Shown here in pieces: positions 54,189 through 62,089 of a stretch of 64,000 nt of DNA. The DNA lies in contig NZ_CP029378.1 of assembly GCF_003268675.1 (NCBI RefSeq), forward strand, positions 5,146,001-5,210,000, read 5' to 3'. The notes under the pieces were generated by a model that saw only the letters and a list, made by a program, of their open reading frames with translations, was not told where the DNA came from and searched no databases. The position numbers and the translations under genes are program-made. This DNA comes from Streptomyces bacillaris. Its GTDB lineage: Bacteria; Actinomycetota; Actinomycetes; Streptomycetales; Streptomycetaceae. Within the stretch, counting starts at the first letter, position 1; the number at the start of each line of letters is the position of its first letter.

Positions 54189-54261
54189 GCGCCGTCAGGG
54201 ACTCGAACCCCGGACCCGCTGATTAAGAGTCAGCTGCTCTAACCAACTGAGCTAACGGCGC
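54189..54261 (-). tRNA. tRNA-Lys (anticodon CTT), second copy
   Basis: A 73-base cloverleaf identical to the gene at 49146-49218, including the anticodon loop CTCTTAA. About eight bases of 5' flank (GTCAGCAG on the coding strand) are also shared, whereas the 3' flanks differ after a few bases. Confidence 0.97.
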
Positions 54262-54359
54262 CTGCTGACTCGAAAATAATACCTGGTCCGGAGGGGTGCT
54301 GATGACACCCCGCCGCTCGCCCCTCCCGAAGCGCCTCCCGGGCCCGGGGGCCCCAGGTC

Positions 54360-55118
54360 CTACAGTGCCAGCGACAGCAGCACCGGGGCCGCGCGCCGGT
54401 TCAGGGTGTCGGCCGCCTCGCGGAGCCGGTGGGCGTCCTCGACCGGGAGCGACAGGGCCAGGCAGCCGGCGGTGGCCCCGGCCGTCAGCGGGACCGCCGC
54501 GCAGACGGTGCCCACCGCGTACTCCTGGAGATCCAGCACCGGAACCGTCGCGGGCTGCGCCTCCAGCTTGGCCAGGAGGGCCTTCTCGCTGGTGATCGTC
54601 CGCGAGGTGAGCCGGGCGATCCGGTGCCGGGAGAAGTGGTCGCGCCGCCCCGCGTGGTCGAGCTGGCCCAGCAGGCACTTGCCGACCGCGCTGGCGTGCG
54701 CGGAGGAGCGGAAGTCCACCCACTCGTTCACCGCCGGGGTGAGCGGCCCGTCGGAGACCTGGACCACGCTGACCTCGCCGTCCACGTACCGGCTGAGGTA
54801 GACGGCGGCGCCGACCGAGTCGCGCAGCTGGTCCAGGGCGTGCCGGAGCCGCCCCTCCAGGGCCTGGCGGCGGGCCGCGCCCGAGCCGAGGAGCAGCAGC
54901 GAGGCCCCTATGACGTACGCGCCGTCGCTGACCTGCTCGACATACCCCTCGCGGCGCAGCGTCAGCAGCAGGGGAGCGAGGTGGCCGGGCGGCAGGCCCG
55001 TCTCGCGGGAGATCTGGGCATCGGTCACACCGTTGCCGTGCCGGGAGACCGACTCCAGCACGCGCAGGGCGTACTGCACCGAGTGGAACGGTGCGGTCGG
55101 CTCGGGCTTCAACGCCAC
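54360..55118 (-). CDS. IclR-family transcriptional regulator
   Basis: A 252-residue regulator. The N-terminal winged helix is seen in YALRVLESVSRHGNGVTDAQ and RETGLPPGHLAPLLLTLRRE, and the effector domain in SAHASAVGKCLLGQL and LDLQEYAVGTVCAAVPL. GTG at 55118 fits the family start. It lies next to and in line with the ehu genes and may control ectoine uptake, but 160 bases separate it from ehuA. Confidence 0.88.
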   Translation of the reverse strand: MALKPEPTAPFHSVQYALRVLESVSRHGNGVTDAQISRETGLPPGHLAPLLLTLRREGYVEQVSDGAYVIGASLLLLGSGAARRQALEGRLRHALDQLRDSVGAAVYLSRYVDGEVSVVQVSDGPLTPAVNEWVDFRSSAHASAVGKCLLGQLDHAGRRDHFSRHRIARLTSRTITSEKALLAKLEAQPATVPVLDLQEYAVGTVCAAVPLTAGATAGCLALSLPVEDAHRLREAADTLNRRAAPVLLSLAL

Positions 55119-55285
55119 GGTGTCCCCCTAAAAGGTTGTGACCGCAAGCTTCGGCCCCACGATAGCCGCCGTGCCCCGGTTTCGGGGTGGCAGTTGACAA
55201 GCGAGTAGGTGCGCCCCGGCCCCGTCAACTGGGGCGCATCCGTGCGGCATATGCCAAAGGCATGAGCGGTGGCTCAAGTGCGAGG

Positions 55286-56131
55286 TCACAGAACCGCGTT
55301 GAGAAACTCGCGCGTACGTTCGTGCGACGGGTCGGAGAAGATTTTCTCCGGGGCCCCGGACTCCACGACCCGGCCCGCGTCGAACATCAGCACCTTCTCC
55401 GAGACGTCCCGGGCGAAGTTCATCTCGTGGGTCACGCAGAGCATGGTGATGTCGGTGTTGCGGGCGATGTCCCCGAGCAGCTCCAGCACCCCGGCCACCA
55501 GCTCCGGGTCGAGCGCGGAGGTCACCTCGTCCAGCAGCAGGATCTCCGGCTCCATCGCCAGCGCCCGCGCGATCGCCACCCGCTGCTGCTGGCCGCCGGA
55601 GAGCTGGGAGGGGTGCGCGTCGACCTTGCCGGAGAGCCCCACCAGCTCCAGCAGCTCCCGGGCGCGGGCCTCCGCCTCCTCGCGCTCCTTGCCGAGCACG
55701 CTGATCGGCGCCTCGGTGATGTTCTGGAGCACCTTCATGTTGGGGAAGAGGTTGAACTGCTGGAAGACCATCCCGATCTTCTTCCGGGACTCCCGCAGCT
55801 GCTTCTCACCGGCCGGCTTCAGCCCGCCGTCCGGGGTGCGGACGTGGGAGAGCGGGGAGCCGTTCACCCAGATCACCCCGTCGCTGACCTTCTCCAGCGT
55901 CATCAGCAGCCGCAGGATCGTGGTCTTGCCCGAGCCGCTGGGCCCGATCAGGGTGACGTGCTCGCCGCGCTCGACGGTGAAGTCCAGCTGGTCCAGGACC
56001 ACATGGTCGCCGTAGCGCTTGACCACCTTGTCGAAGCGGACCAGCGGCCCGTCCGTGCTCCCGGCCGCGGGGACCGCGTCCTCGGGGGCCGGGGCCTCCG
56101 TCTTCTTCAGGGGGAGGGGTTCAGTGGCCAA
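55286..56131 (-). CDS. ehuA: ectoine/hydroxyectoine-type ABC transporter ATP-binding protein
   Basis: A 281-residue polar amino acid-type ATPase, last gene of the ehuBCDA run. An N-terminal Pro/Ala extension (1-30) is followed by Walker A GPSGSGKTT, VFQQFNLFPNM, the signature QLSGGQQQR and Walker B LLLDEVTSALD. TTG at 56131 overlaps ehuD by 11 bases with GGAG upstream. The ehu assignment rests on the gene order and similarity to actinobacterial ehu genes; another polar amino acid-like solute is possible. Confidence 0.82.
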   Translation of the reverse strand: MATEPLPLKKTEAPAPEDAVPAAGSTDGPLVRFDKVVKRYGDHVVLDQLDFTVERGEHVTLIGPSGSGKTTILRLLMTLEKVSDGVIWVNGSPLSHVRTPDGGLKPAGEKQLRESRKKIGMVFQQFNLFPNMKVLQNITEAPISVLGKEREEAEARARELLELVGLSGKVDAHPSQLSGGQQQRVAIARALAMEPEILLLDEVTSALDPELVAGVLELLGDIARNTDITMLCVTHEMNFARDVSEKVLMFDAGRVVESGAPEKIFSDPSHERTREFLNAVL

Positions 56132-56762
56132 GGCGCTTCTCCAGCTTTCTCATCAGCAGCGACGTGGGGTAGCTCGCGACCAGGAAGATCAGGCCGGCGA
56201 GGGTGAAGACCTCGGTGTACGCGAAGTGGTCGGCCCCGTACTTCCGGGCCTCGAAGACCATCTCCTGCACCGTGATCACGGCGAGGAACGGGGTCTCCTT
56301 GAACATCGAGATCGCGTAGTTCCCGAGGGCGGGGAGCACATTGCGCACCGCCTGCGGCAGGATCACGGCCTGCCAGGTGCGCCGGGGCGACAGCGACAGC
56401 GCGCGGCACGCCTCCCACTGCCCCTTCGGTACGCCGTCGATCCCGGCCCGGTAGACCTCCGAGGTGTACGCGGCGTAGTGCACGCCCAGCACTGCGATCC
56501 CGATGTACAGCGGCTCCACCGAGCTGAACAGGGCCGCCGCGCCCACCAGTTGGACCAGCAGCGGGGTGGAGCGGACGAACTCCATGACCGCCCGCACCGG
56601 GACCGTCACGAATCTGCTGGGCGCGCGTTGGGCCACCGCGACGGCCAGCCCCAGCACGGCGGCCACCAGGGTGCCGAGCACGGTGGCGAGCAGGGTGATC
56701 CTGAATCCGTTCAGCAGGTCGGGCAGGGACTCCCTGACGGCGTTCCAGTCGAAACCGTTCAC
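56121..56762 (-). CDS. ehuD: ectoine/hydroxyectoine-type ABC permease
   Basis: A 213-residue HisM-type permease. The conserved EFVRSTPLLVQL, the EAA loop EACRALSLSPRRTWQAVILP and five hydrophobic segments are visible. GTG at 56762 overlaps the TGA of ehuC. Confidence 0.82.
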   Translation of the reverse strand: MNGFDWNAVRESLPDLLNGFRITLLATVLGTLVAAVLGLAVAVAQRAPSRFVTVPVRAVMEFVRSTPLLVQLVGAAALFSSVEPLYIGIAVLGVHYAAYTSEVYRAGIDGVPKGQWEACRALSLSPRRTWQAVILPQAVRNVLPALGNYAISMFKETPFLAVITVQEMVFEARKYGADHFAYTEVFTLAGLIFLVASYPTSLLMRKLEKRLGH

Positions 56763-57490
56763 CGGGCACCTCCCACGGTGGCCGTCGACGTGCTGCGGCT
56801 CTTGAAGAGGCTGGTGGCGCCCGTCTCCAGGCCGAGCCGCCGTTTGGCGCTCCGCTCCAGCAGGTTCATCAGCATCGTCAGCGCGTAGGCCAGCACGAAG
56901 TAGGCGGCCAGCAGGGTCAGATAGGCGGTGAGGGTCTCACCGGTGCGGTCGCGCAGTGTCTGGATCACCGTCATCAGATCGGCGGCCGAGATCAGCCACA
57001 GCAGCGGGGTCGCCTTCAGCAGCTGGATCAGCAGATTGGTGAAGCTCGGGATCATCTGCACCCAGGCCTGCGGCAGGATCACCTTCCACAGCCGCCTGAA
57101 CGGGCTGAGGTTGAGCGCGATGGCCGCCTCGTACTGCGCGCGCGGTACGGAGTTGACGGCACCGCGCACGACTTCGGCGCCGTACGCACCGAAGTTGAGG
57201 CCGAAGGCGACCACTCCGCAGATCACCGGGGTGAGTTCGTAGCCGGTCACCAGCGGCATCGCGTAGTAGAGCCAGAACAGCTGGATGTAGAGGGAGGTGC
57301 CCCGGAAGAACTCCACGACCACCCGGGAGACCCCGCGGACCAGGAGCAGCCGGCTGCCCGCGGCCAGCCCGAGCGCGAAGGCCAGCACCAGGGCCAGCAG
57401 CGCGCCCAGGGCCGTGGCCTGGAGCGTCACCCACAGCCCGGAGCGGATCTGGGGGAACTCCTCGACGAGAAGGGAGAAGAAGTCACTCAT
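56759..57490 (-). CDS. ehuC: ectoine/hydroxyectoine-type ABC permease
   Basis: A 243-residue HisQ/M-type permease with VVEFFRGTSLYIQLFWLYYA, the EAA loop YEAAIALNLSPFRRLWKVIL and a cytoplasmic C-terminal extension. The ATG at 57490 lies 22 bases after ehuB. Confidence 0.82.
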   Translation of the reverse strand: MSDFFSLLVEEFPQIRSGLWVTLQATALGALLALVLAFALGLAAGSRLLLVRGVSRVVVEFFRGTSLYIQLFWLYYAMPLVTGYELTPVICGVVAFGLNFGAYGAEVVRGAVNSVPRAQYEAAIALNLSPFRRLWKVILPQAWVQMIPSFTNLLIQLLKATPLLWLISAADLMTVIQTLRDRTGETLTAYLTLLAAYFVLAYALTMLMNLLERSAKRRLGLETGATSLFKSRSTSTATVGGAR

Positions 57491-57512
57491 ACGTGCGCAC
57501 CCGCCCGTCCCG

Positions 57513-58415
57513 TCAGCCCTTGCACAGGTCGGCGGTCTTCAGGTCCTCCGGCGGGATCTCCGACTTTCCGAATCCGTACGGCTCCAGCAGCTGCACATAG
57601 CGCGAGCTGTCGGAGACGATCTTCTTCAGCTCGCGGTTGAAGGAGTCCCGCAGATCCTCGTTGCCCTTGCGGAACACCGCGCCGCCGGGGGAGAACTGCG
57701 CTTTGCCGTCGACCTGCGGCACGAACGGCTCGGTCACCTCGGTGTCCGGGTTGGTCTTCGCCAGCCAGCGCAGCGAGATCCCGGTGAGCAGGAACGCGTC
57801 GACCCGCCCGCCCTTGACCGCGTCGGCCCCGTCCTGCGGCTTCTGCAAGGTCTTGATCTTCTCCTCGGGGATGCCCGCCCCCTTGGCGTAACCGCCCTCC
57901 ACCGCACCGGACATGACGCCGACGGTGATCCCGGCCTCCTTGGCGGAGGCCAGGTCGGTGATGTTCTTCGGGTTGCCCTTCCGGACCATCAGCGCGGTCG
58001 GGGAGATGAACTCCGGCTCGGAGAAGATCGCGTTGCCGCAGCGCTCCGGGGTGATCGCCATCCCCGCGCTGACCACGTCGTACTTCCCCGCCTGGAGCCC
58101 CGGGATGAGCCCGTCCCACTCGGAGAGCGTCGGCTTCAGCTCGTCCACGCCCAGGGCCTTGAATATCTCCCGGTGCAGCGTCGGCGCCTCGCCCTTCAGC
58201 TCCTTGCCCTCCATGTATCCGTACGGCGCCTCATTGGCGTACGCCACCCGGACGAACCCCTGCTCCCGCAGCTTGTCGAGCGCGCCCGCGCCGGTGGCGG
58301 CCCCCGCGTCGGTCTTGCTGCAGGCGGTCAGGAGGCCGGGAACGACCAACAGGCCACCCACGGCCGCCGATCGATTGAGAAAGCCCCGGCGGGAAAGGTG
58401 AGGAAAGTCAGCCAT
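57513..58415 (-). CDS. ehuB: ectoine/hydroxyectoine-type ABC solute-binding lipoprotein
   Basis: A 300-residue binding protein, first gene of the transporter operon. The signal combines a Tat-like SRRGFLNRS with the lipobox LTAC (cysteine 32). The mature part is a family 3 solute-binding fold: VRVAYANEAPYGYMEG, EWDGLIPGLQAGKYDVVSAG and MAITPERCGNAIFSEPEF. The ATG at 58415 has AGGAG 11 bases upstream. Confidence 0.85.
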   Translation of the reverse strand: MADFPHLSRRGFLNRSAAVGGLLVVPGLLTACSKTDAGAATGAGALDKLREQGFVRVAYANEAPYGYMEGKELKGEAPTLHREIFKALGVDELKPTLSEWDGLIPGLQAGKYDVVSAGMAITPERCGNAIFSEPEFISPTALMVRKGNPKNITDLASAKEAGITVGVMSGAVEGGYAKGAGIPEEKIKTLQKPQDGADAVKGGRVDAFLLTGISLRWLAKTNPDTEVTEPFVPQVDGKAQFSPGGAVFRKGNEDLRDSFNRELKKIVSDSSRYVQLLEPYGFGKSEIPPEDLKTADLCKG

Positions 58416-58563
58416 GGTTCGCGGTCTCCTGGAGGTCGAACAGTCCGGACAGGGTGAGCGCCTGCCCGATCCCGTGCGTCTATGCAGGAAGCCGGAGCCT
58501 GTAACCGAACGGTGGCCGGAAGGAGACCTTCCCGTGGCCTGGTGAGGGCGGTCGGTGACGGGC

Positions 58564-59559
58564 TCAGTCAGGGGAAGTGCCCTCCGTGGAAACCGAGTTG
58601 TCGGTGGCGAGGTCCTCGGACGGGACGTAACCCCGTTCCTTGTCCACCACATTGGGCAACGGCTCACCATCTACCCATAGTTCGTACATGTCCACGAACT
58701 GCTCGCCCAGCCGGTCCCGCCAGCCGACCGTGTCCCCGCTCAGATGCGGCGAGACCAACAGTCCCGGCGCCTCCCACAACGGGCTCTCCGCGCCCAGGGG
58801 TTCGTCCGCGAACACGTCGAGCGCGGCCCCCGCCAGCCAGCGGCGGTTCAGGGCGGCCACGAGATCCGCCTCCACCACGCTCGCCCCCCGGCCCACGTTG
58901 ATGAAGTGGGCCGAGGGCTGGAGCAGACCGAAGAAGCGGGTGTCGAACATGCCGTACGTGGCCGGGGTCAGCGGCACCGCCGAGATCACCCAGTCCGCCC
59001 GGGCCGCCAGCGGGCCCAGGTCCCCGATGCCGTGGATGGTGCGCCGGGCGCTCCGGCCCACGAGCGCCACCTGGACGCCCAGGCCGTGCAGCAGCCGGGT
59101 GATCTCCCGCCCGATGGGGCCCGCGCCGACGACCACCGCCCGCGATCCGGCCACCTGCCGGCCCTCCCGGTGGTGCCAGCGATGCTCCCGCTGGAGGGCG
59201 AGGGTGGTGGGCAGGTCCTTGGCGAAGGCCAGCACCAGCCCGGCCACGTACTCCGCGATCGGCCGCTCGAAGACGCCCCGCGCGTTGGTGACCACGGTGC
59301 CGGAGGCCACCAGCTCCGGGCAGAGCAGCCGGTCCACCCCCGTGCTCGCCGTGTGCACCCACCCCGGCCGAGCCCCCGGGCCGGGCCAGGCCTCCCGTAC
59401 GGCGTCGGAGGCGAAGTCCCACACCAGCAGCACATCGGCCGCCGGCAGCCGGGCGGCGAGGTCCGCCGGGCCGGTGCGCACGATCCGGGCCCGGCCGGTC
59501 AGCCGGCCGAGGCGCGGGGGCGGGTCGGCATCGAGGACGAGAACGACGGGTACCGGCAT
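58564..59559 (-). CDS. D-isomer-specific 2-hydroxyacid dehydrogenase
   Basis: A 331-residue NAD-dependent dehydrogenase. The dinucleotide motif is VVVGAGPIGREI, catalytic residues are the Arg in INVGRGASVVE, the Glu in DVFADEPL and the His in VSPHLSGDT. The ATG at 59559 is chosen; an ATG eight codons upstream is possible. It lies ahead of ehuB on the same strand and may reduce a keto acid arising from the imported compound. Confidence 0.85.
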   Translation of the reverse strand: MPVPVVLVLDADPPPRLGRLTGRARIVRTGPADLAARLPAADVLLVWDFASDAVREAWPGPGARPGWVHTASTGVDRLLCPELVASGTVVTNARGVFERPIAEYVAGLVLAFAKDLPTTLALQREHRWHHREGRQVAGSRAVVVGAGPIGREITRLLHGLGVQVALVGRSARRTIHGIGDLGPLAARADWVISAVPLTPATYGMFDTRFFGLLQPSAHFINVGRGASVVEADLVAALNRRWLAGAALDVFADEPLGAESPLWEAPGLLVSPHLSGDTVGWRDRLGEQFVDMYELWVDGEPLPNVVDKERGYVPSEDLATDNSVSTEGTSPD

Positions 59560-59909
59560 CGGTGGCTCATCACTCCGCAACATCGCAGGTCGCCGTGGGT
59601 GCAGGCGTGATCATGATCTCCGCGCCCCCCACGCTCGCAGCAGCGCCCGCCCCCGTCAACACGGCCCGCTGCCGGTGTCCCGGCCGCGCGCCGCTCGTGT
59701 CCGGGCCGCGTGTCGCCCGGTGTCCGGCTGTGCCCGCTGCCGGTGTCCGGGCTGTGCCCCACCCGTGCCCGCTGCCGGTGTCCCGCCCGCGCGTCGCCTG
59801 GTGTGCCGCCCACCCTCCGCCGTCGGCCCACCCGGGGAATACTTGATGGAGGGAGGGGCACCAGTGGGTTTCCGCGGCCGATGCGAAGACGCGCGAAGGA
59901 AGGGTGACC
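59560..59909. other. divergent intergenic region with short repeats, 350 bases
   Basis: It separates the dehydrogenase and the EutA-like gene. Between about 59670 and 59810 it holds three to four imperfect copies of CCCGCTGCCGGTGTCCGGGC. GGAAGG lies before the plus-strand start at 59910. No gene is supported here. Confidence 0.55.
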
Positions 59910-60674
59910 ATGACCGCCGTAGGACTGCTCTACCCGGGCCACGCCGCCGAGGACGACTTCCCGCGGATCGAGATCACGCTCGACACGGACATCCGGCTGC
60001 CGCTGTTCTCCACCGAGGCCGACGAGGACACCTTCCGGCCGGGCGCCCTGCTGGAGGCCGGTGCCCCCGACCGGCTCTCCGAAGGCGTCGACGAGCTGCG
60101 CCTGGCGGGTGCGGAGGCGCTCGTCCAGGCGAGCCCCGCCGGCAGCTTCGTCTACGGCTGGGCGGGCGCCCACAACCAGATCGCCACCCTCGCCCGGAGC
60201 GCGGGCCTGCCCGCCTCCAGCACCGCCTTCGGCTTCGTCCACGCCGTACGGGAGCTGGGCGCCGACCGGGTCGCGGTCGCCGCCGCCTGGCCGGAGGACG
60301 TCACGGTGCTCCTCACGGAGTTCCTGGTGGCCGGCGGTGCCGAGGTGGTGGCCGCCCACAGTGCGGGCGTCGCCACGGCCGCCGAGATCGCCGGGTGGGA
60401 GGCCGGCCGGGTCAAGGAGCTGGCGCTCGCCGCCGACCACCCGGACGCCGAGGTGCTGCTGCTCCCGGACGCGGCCCTGCACACGGCCGCGTACATCCCG
60501 GAGCTGGAGGAGGCGGTCGGGAAGCCGGTCCTCACGGCGAACCAGGTGACGGTCTGGGAGGGGCTGCGGCTGACCGACCGCAGGGTCTGGGCCCCGACGC
60601 TCGGCACCCTCTTCGCCGCCCGTCGGCCGGTCCCGGGTGCTGCGGAACCGAAGGGCATCGAGGTCCGGGAGTAG
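59910..60674 (+). CDS. EutA/maleate isomerase-family protein lacking cysteines
   Basis: A 254-residue member of the Asp/Glu racemase-like group that holds maleate cis-trans isomerase, arylmalonate decarboxylase and the ectoine utilisation protein EutA. The fold is indicated by AVGLLYPGHAAEDDFPRIE, RELGADRVAVAAAWP and GKPVLTANQVTVWEGLRL. The active enzymes use one or two cysteines; the matching positions here read VQASPAGSF and LLPDAALHT, and the whole protein has no cysteine. The ATG at 59910 follows GGAAGG. Neighbouring ehu genes favour an EutA-like role. Confidence 0.75.
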   Translation: MTAVGLLYPGHAAEDDFPRIEITLDTDIRLPLFSTEADEDTFRPGALLEAGAPDRLSEGVDELRLAGAEALVQASPAGSFVYGWAGAHNQIATLARSAGLPASSTAFGFVHAVRELGADRVAVAAAWPEDVTVLLTEFLVAGGAEVVAAHSAGVATAAEIAGWEAGRVKELALAADHPDAEVLLLPDAALHTAAYIPELEEAVGKPVLTANQVTVWEGLRLTDRRVWAPTLGTLFAARRPVPGAAEPKGIEVRE

Positions 60675-60786
60675 GCCGCGGCCGGTCTCCCGAGGAGGGC
60701 TCCGGAATAAGCGGAGCCATCCTCCTGTTGTACGCCTCCGTTACGCGGACGTATGACGACCAGCATCACCGGGAGAGGGCCGACAC

Positions 60787-61941
60787 GTGAACGAGAACCA
60801 GGGCGACCGGACGGACGGCGACGGGACGGGCGAGCCGGGCACCCTCCGGACGGACGGTGACGGAATCCGGGGTACGGCGGCGGGCACCGCCCCCGTACCG
60901 CTCTCCGTGCTCGACCTGGTGACCGTGGGCCAGGGCCGCACCGCCTCCCAGGCCCTGCGGACCGGCGTCGAGATCGCCAAGCTGGCCGAAGGCCGGGGCT
61001 TCCACCGCTACTGGGTCGCCGAGCACCACTCCATGCCCGGGGTCGCCTCCTCCTCCCCGGCGGTGCTCCTCGCCCACATCGCCGCCCACACCGACCGCAT
61101 CCGGCTCGGCTCGGGCGGCGTCATGCTGCCCAACCACGCCCCGCTGGTGATCGCGGAACAGTTCGGCACCCTGGAGGCGATGGCCCCCGGCCGCATCGAC
61201 CTCGGCCTTGGCCGGGCCCCCGGCACGGACGGCGCGACGGCCGCCGCCCTGCGCCGCAGCGACCGGCTCAACGAAGGGGCGGAGGACTTTCCGCAGCAGC
61301 TGAGCGAGCTGATCCGGTTCCTGGACGACGACTTCCCCGACGGACACCCGTACGCCCGTATCCACGCCGTGCCCGGCCCGGTCCAGGCGACCGCCCCCGG
61401 CGGGGTGCAGTCCGCGCACCGGCCGCCCGTCTGGCTGCTCGGCTCCTCCGGCTTCAGCGCCCGGCTGGCGGGCACGCTCGGGCTGCCGTTCGCCTTCGCC
61501 CACCACTTCTCGGCGCGGAACACGATCCCGGCGCTGGACCTGTACCGCAGCTCCTTCCGGCCCTCGGCCGTGCTGGACGCCCCGTACGCCCTGATCGGCG
61601 TCTCCGCGCTGGCCGCCGACGAGGAGGCCGAGGCCCGCCGCCAGGTGCTGACCGGGGCCCTGTCCATGGTCCGGCTGCGCACCGGGCGGCCCGGGCTGAT
61701 CCCGAGCCCGGAGGAGGCGGCCGCGTACGACTTCTCCCCGATGGAGCGGGAGTTCGTCGACGGCTGGCTCGCCGACGTCGTCCACGGCACCGCCGACGAG
61801 GTCCGTACCGGCCTGGACGACCTGGCCAAGCGCACCGGCGCCGACGAGCTGATGATCACCGCCAACGCCCACGGCGGCGAGGCGCGGCTGCGCAGCTACG
61901 AGCTGATCGCGGACGCGTACGGGCTGCCGCGCGCCGACTGA
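60787..61941 (+). CDS. LLM-class flavin-dependent oxidoreductase
   Basis: A 384-residue luciferase-like enzyme that uses reduced flavin. A polar leader (1-35) precedes LSVLDLVTVGQGRTASQALR, YWVAEHHSMPGVASSSPAVL, GSGGVMLPNHAPLVIAEQFG and LGLGRAPGTDGATAAAL, which are typical of the streptomycete group. GTG at 60787 has GAGAGGG upstream. Its 3' end is partly duplicated just downstream. The substrate is unknown. Confidence 0.88.
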   Translation: MNENQGDRTDGDGTGEPGTLRTDGDGIRGTAAGTAPVPLSVLDLVTVGQGRTASQALRTGVEIAKLAEGRGFHRYWVAEHHSMPGVASSSPAVLLAHIAAHTDRIRLGSGGVMLPNHAPLVIAEQFGTLEAMAPGRIDLGLGRAPGTDGATAAALRRSDRLNEGAEDFPQQLSELIRFLDDDFPDGHPYARIHAVPGPVQATAPGGVQSAHRPPVWLLGSSGFSARLAGTLGLPFAFAHHFSARNTIPALDLYRSSFRPSAVLDAPYALIGVSALAADEEAEARRQVLTGALSMVRLRTGRPGLIPSPEEAAAYDFSPMEREFVDGWLADVVHGTADEVRTGLDDLAKRTGADELMITANAHGGEARLRSYELIADAYGLPRAD

Positions 61942-61953
61942 GGCCCTGGGTCT

Positions 61954-62029
61954 GAAGCCTGGGGCCGATCGCGTACGGACCGTCCGATGCCTGGGCCCCG
62001 GGGCCGATCGCGTACGGTCTGCCGCGCGC
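61954..62029 (+). repeat. degenerate duplication of the 3' end of the flavin oxidoreductase gene
   Basis: GGGGCCGATCGCGTACGG occurs twice (61961-61978 and 62000-62017). The second copy runs on as TCTGCCGCGCGCC and would code AYGLPRA, like the true gene end AYGLPRAD, then meets the TAG of the MITE-like element. Confidence 0.65.
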
Positions 62030-62089
62030 CTAGGGCCTGTCGTCAAACTGCCGCCTGCCGTGCGACGGCAGTTTGACGGCAGGCCCTAG
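62030..62089. mobile_element. MITE-like element, copy 3 (60 bp)
   Basis: The same 24-base ends as copy 1 occur at 62030-62053 and 62066-62089 with one mismatch; only 12 bases lie between, so it is an internally deleted form and folds into a hairpin. It sits between two convergent genes; its right CTAG supplies the TAG stop (62086-62088) of the minus-strand gene. Confidence 0.75.

Noticed and set aside
49146..54261. An integrative element between the two tRNA-Lys genes
   Set aside because: No integrase, excisionase, relaxase or replication gene lies between them, and the genes look like ordinary chromosomal ones; only the duplication is reported.
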